A program made the position numbers and the translations under genes. This document shows positions 5,746-7,169 of a DNA stretch of 7,169 nt, piece after piece. Each line of letters starts with the position of its first letter. Position 1 is the first letter of the stretch. Source of the stretch: Gammaproteobacteria bacterium (GTDB taxonomy: Bacteria > Pseudomonadota > Gammaproteobacteria > UBA5335 > SLRW01); contig SLRW01000087.1 of the NCBI GenBank assembly GCA_007130745.1, positions 1-7,169 on the forward strand. Direction: 5' to 3'. The notes below the pieces were generated by a model that saw only the letters and a program-made list of their open reading frames with translations, did no database searches and had not been told where the DNA came from.

Positions 5746-5820
5746 AGCAGGCCTTTAATTCCCGCAACTGTACAGAGAATACGCCCATATATCGAGCAGT
5801 TACCGCTTTTCAGGCCTGCT
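5746..5820. repeat. 9-bp inverted repeat at the purA 3' end
   Basis: AGCAGGCCT (5746-5754) and AGGCCTGCT (5812-5820) are exact reverse complements separated by 57 bases. The right arm covers the last purA codons and part of its stop. An inner AACTG (5766-5770) and CAGTT (5797-5801) could pair within it. No T-run follows, so it is not a standard terminator. It could be a 3'-UTR structure of purA mRNA or chance. Confidence 0.35.
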
Positions 5821-7111
5821 CGTCGAAGGGGTGGCGCACAATTATCGTGTCACGCCGATCAGCGCCGGTGGAAATAATATCAATGGGCGTATCCACCAGC
5901 TCCTCTATACGGGCCAGATACTCTGCCGCGGCCTGCGGCAATTCAGTGCGATCCCGAACTCCCAGCGTGGACTGCTTCCAGCCCGGCCATTCCTCATACA
6001 CCGGTTCACAATCAGCCAGCGCCTCGGCGCCCAGCGGCAACTCCGGAATTTCCTCCCCGCCGCTGCGGTAACCCACGCAAATGCGGATGGTATCCATCTC
6101 GTCGAGCACATCCAGCTTGGTAATACACAGGCCGGACACGCTGTTGGTCAACACCGAACGGCGCATGGCCACGGCATCAAACCAGCCGCAACGCCGGGGC
6201 CGACCGGTGGTCGCACCGAATTCATTGCCCCGTCTCGCCAGTTCTTCGCCATCGCTGTCGAACAGCTCGGTGGGAAAAGGCCCGGCGCCCACGCGCGTGG
6301 TATAGGCCTTGACGATGCCCAGCACGTAGTCGAGATCGCGCGGCCCCACACCGGTGCCGGTAGCCGCCCCGCCCGCCGTGGTATTGGAGGATGTCACATA
6401 AGGGTAGGTACCATGATCCACGTCCAGCAGCGAGCCCTGCGCGCCTTCGAACAGGGCGTTATTACCATCCTGCCGGATGCGTGCCAGCCGACCGGTGACG
6501 TCATCCACCATCGGCCGGATCAGGTCCACGTGCGCCAGTAACTGCGACAACACTTGCTCAAAGGCCAGTGTCGGCGCATCAAAATATTCGCGCAGCACAA
6601 AATTGTGATAATCCAGCAAGCGTCCCAGCTTCTCCGCGAACAACTCGCGATGAAACAGGTCGCCAACCCGTACTCCGCTGCGGGCCACCTTGTCCTCATA
6701 GGCCGGGCCAATGCCCCGCCCGGTGGTGCCAATGGCCTTTTTACCCCGCGCCTTCTCGCGCGCCTGGTCCAGTGCCACATGCGAGGGCAATACCAGCGGG
6801 CAAGCCGGGCTGATGCGCAGGCGCTCGCGCACAGGCACCCCGCGCGCTTCCAGCATCTGCATTTCCTCGGCCAGGGCATCCAGGGAAATCACCACCCCGT
6901 TACCTATCAGACACGTCACCCCTTCACGCAAGACACCCGAGGGAATCAGATGCAACACCGTGCGTTCGCCATCAATCACCAGCGTATGGCCGGCATTGTG
7001 CCCACCCTGGAAACGCACCACGGCAGCACAGCGATCCGTGAGCAGATCCACGATCTTGCCCTTGCCCTCGTCACCCCACTGGGTGCCGATCACAACAACA
7101 TTTCTGGCCAT
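5810..7111 (-). CDS. purA: Adenylosuccinate synthetase
   Basis: PurA catalyses the GTP-dependent joining of IMP and aspartate to adenylosuccinate, the first committed step from IMP to AMP, in the cytoplasm. The 433-residue product has the normal family length. The N-terminal signature GTQWGDEGKGK holds catalytic Asp14 and the phosphate loop, and GGHNAGHT holds catalytic His42. The second signature, GTTGRGIGPAYEDK, spans residues 128-141. Further family blocks are EGAQGSLLDVDHGTYP, the arginine-containing TTGRPRRCGWFD, TKLDVLD and the C-terminal STGADRRDTI. The ATG at 7111 has TGGGA four bases upstream on the minus strand. The gene is intact and runs towards tRNA-Leu. No T-rich terminator of its own is visible, so the tRNA terminator may serve in reverse. 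Confidence 0.97.
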   Translation of the reverse strand: MARNVVVIGTQWGDEGKGKIVDLLTDRCAAVVRFQGGHNAGHTLVIDGERTVLHLIPSGVLREGVTCLIGNGVVISLDALAEEMQMLEARGVPVRERLRISPACPLVLPSHVALDQAREKARGKKAIGTTGRGIGPAYEDKVARSGVRVGDLFHRELFAEKLGRLLDYHNFVLREYFDAPTLAFEQVLSQLLAHVDLIRPMVDDVTGRLARIRQDGNNALFEGAQGSLLDVDHGTYPYVTSSNTTAGGAATGTGVGPRDLDYVLGIVKAYTTRVGAGPFPTELFDSDGEELARRGNEFGATTGRPRRCGWFDAVAMRRSVLTNSVSGLCITKLDVLDEMDTIRICVGYRSGGEEIPELPLGAEALADCEPVYEEWPGWKQSTLGVRDRTELPQAAAEYLARIEELVDTPIDIISTGADRRDTIIVRHPFDEQA

Positions 7112-7137
7112 AACATCCCACCGCGCCCCGGCGGCGC

Positions 7138-7143
7138 CTTATA
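7138..7143 (-). promoter_or_regulatory. Weak candidate -10 box before purA
   Basis: The minus strand reads TATAAG 26 bases before the purA ATG, with an AT-rich stretch further upstream. No good -35 box is seen at 16-18 bases. purA could equally be read from genes beyond the right edge, so this is tentative. Confidence 0.25.
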
Positions 7144-7169
7144 CCGACAAAAATGAATATTAAAGCGGC

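Noticed and set aside
5831..6541. 236-codon plus-strand frame antisense to purA
   Set aside because: It is entirely inside the highly conserved purA gene, with no recognisable protein features.

Overview
This window looks like an ordinary chromosomal segment from a moderately GC-rich gammaproteobacterium. The main evidence is the block purA - tRNA-Leu - rnr - rlmB. It resembles the purA/rnr/rlmB neighbourhood known from Escherichia coli (which has nsrR between purA and rnr) and, as I recall, the purA/tRNA-Leu/rnr/rlmB order of pseudomonads. I cannot name a genus from sequence alone.

Layout: (1) Positions 1-157 are non-coding leader with two small hairpins. (2) Positions 158-1681 on the plus strand encode a cytoplasmic-looking sulfatase of the DQ...DH metal-ligand type, closed by a 14-bp perfect palindrome that starts on the last base of its stop codon. 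(3) Positions 1713-2313 contain no convincing gene. They hold a diverged A-rich direct repeat, a 13-bp inverted repeat lying between its two copies, and an extragenic palindromic repeat of the GTCATTCCCGCGAAAGCGGG type. (4) On the minus strand, rlmB (2346-3089) follows rnr (3086-5470) with a 4-base GTGA overlap. The pair forms a translationally coupled RNA-processing operon ending in a terminator. (5) Positions 5471-5579 form a compact divergent control region. The rnr leader stem-loop overlaps the -35 box of a plus-strand promoter for tRNA-Leu(CAG). (6) The tRNA, with encoded CCA, ends in a strong intrinsic terminator that faces the 3' end of purA (5810-7111, minus strand).

The minus-strand genes are housekeeping functions: AMP synthesis (PurA), 3'-5' decay of structured RNA (RNase R) and 2'-O-methylation of 23S rRNA (RlmB). 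The tRNA adds to translation capacity, and its promoter has a GC-rich discriminator of the kind linked to growth-rate or stringent control. The sulfatase and the repeat zone downstream of rlmB look like accessory material beside the conserved block.

I found no evidence for a new multi-gene system. The items most worth checking are the repeat/inverted-repeat module at 1831-2014, the overlapping tRNA promoter and rnr leader hairpin, and the variant (C-Q-S-S-R) modification motif of the sulfatase.
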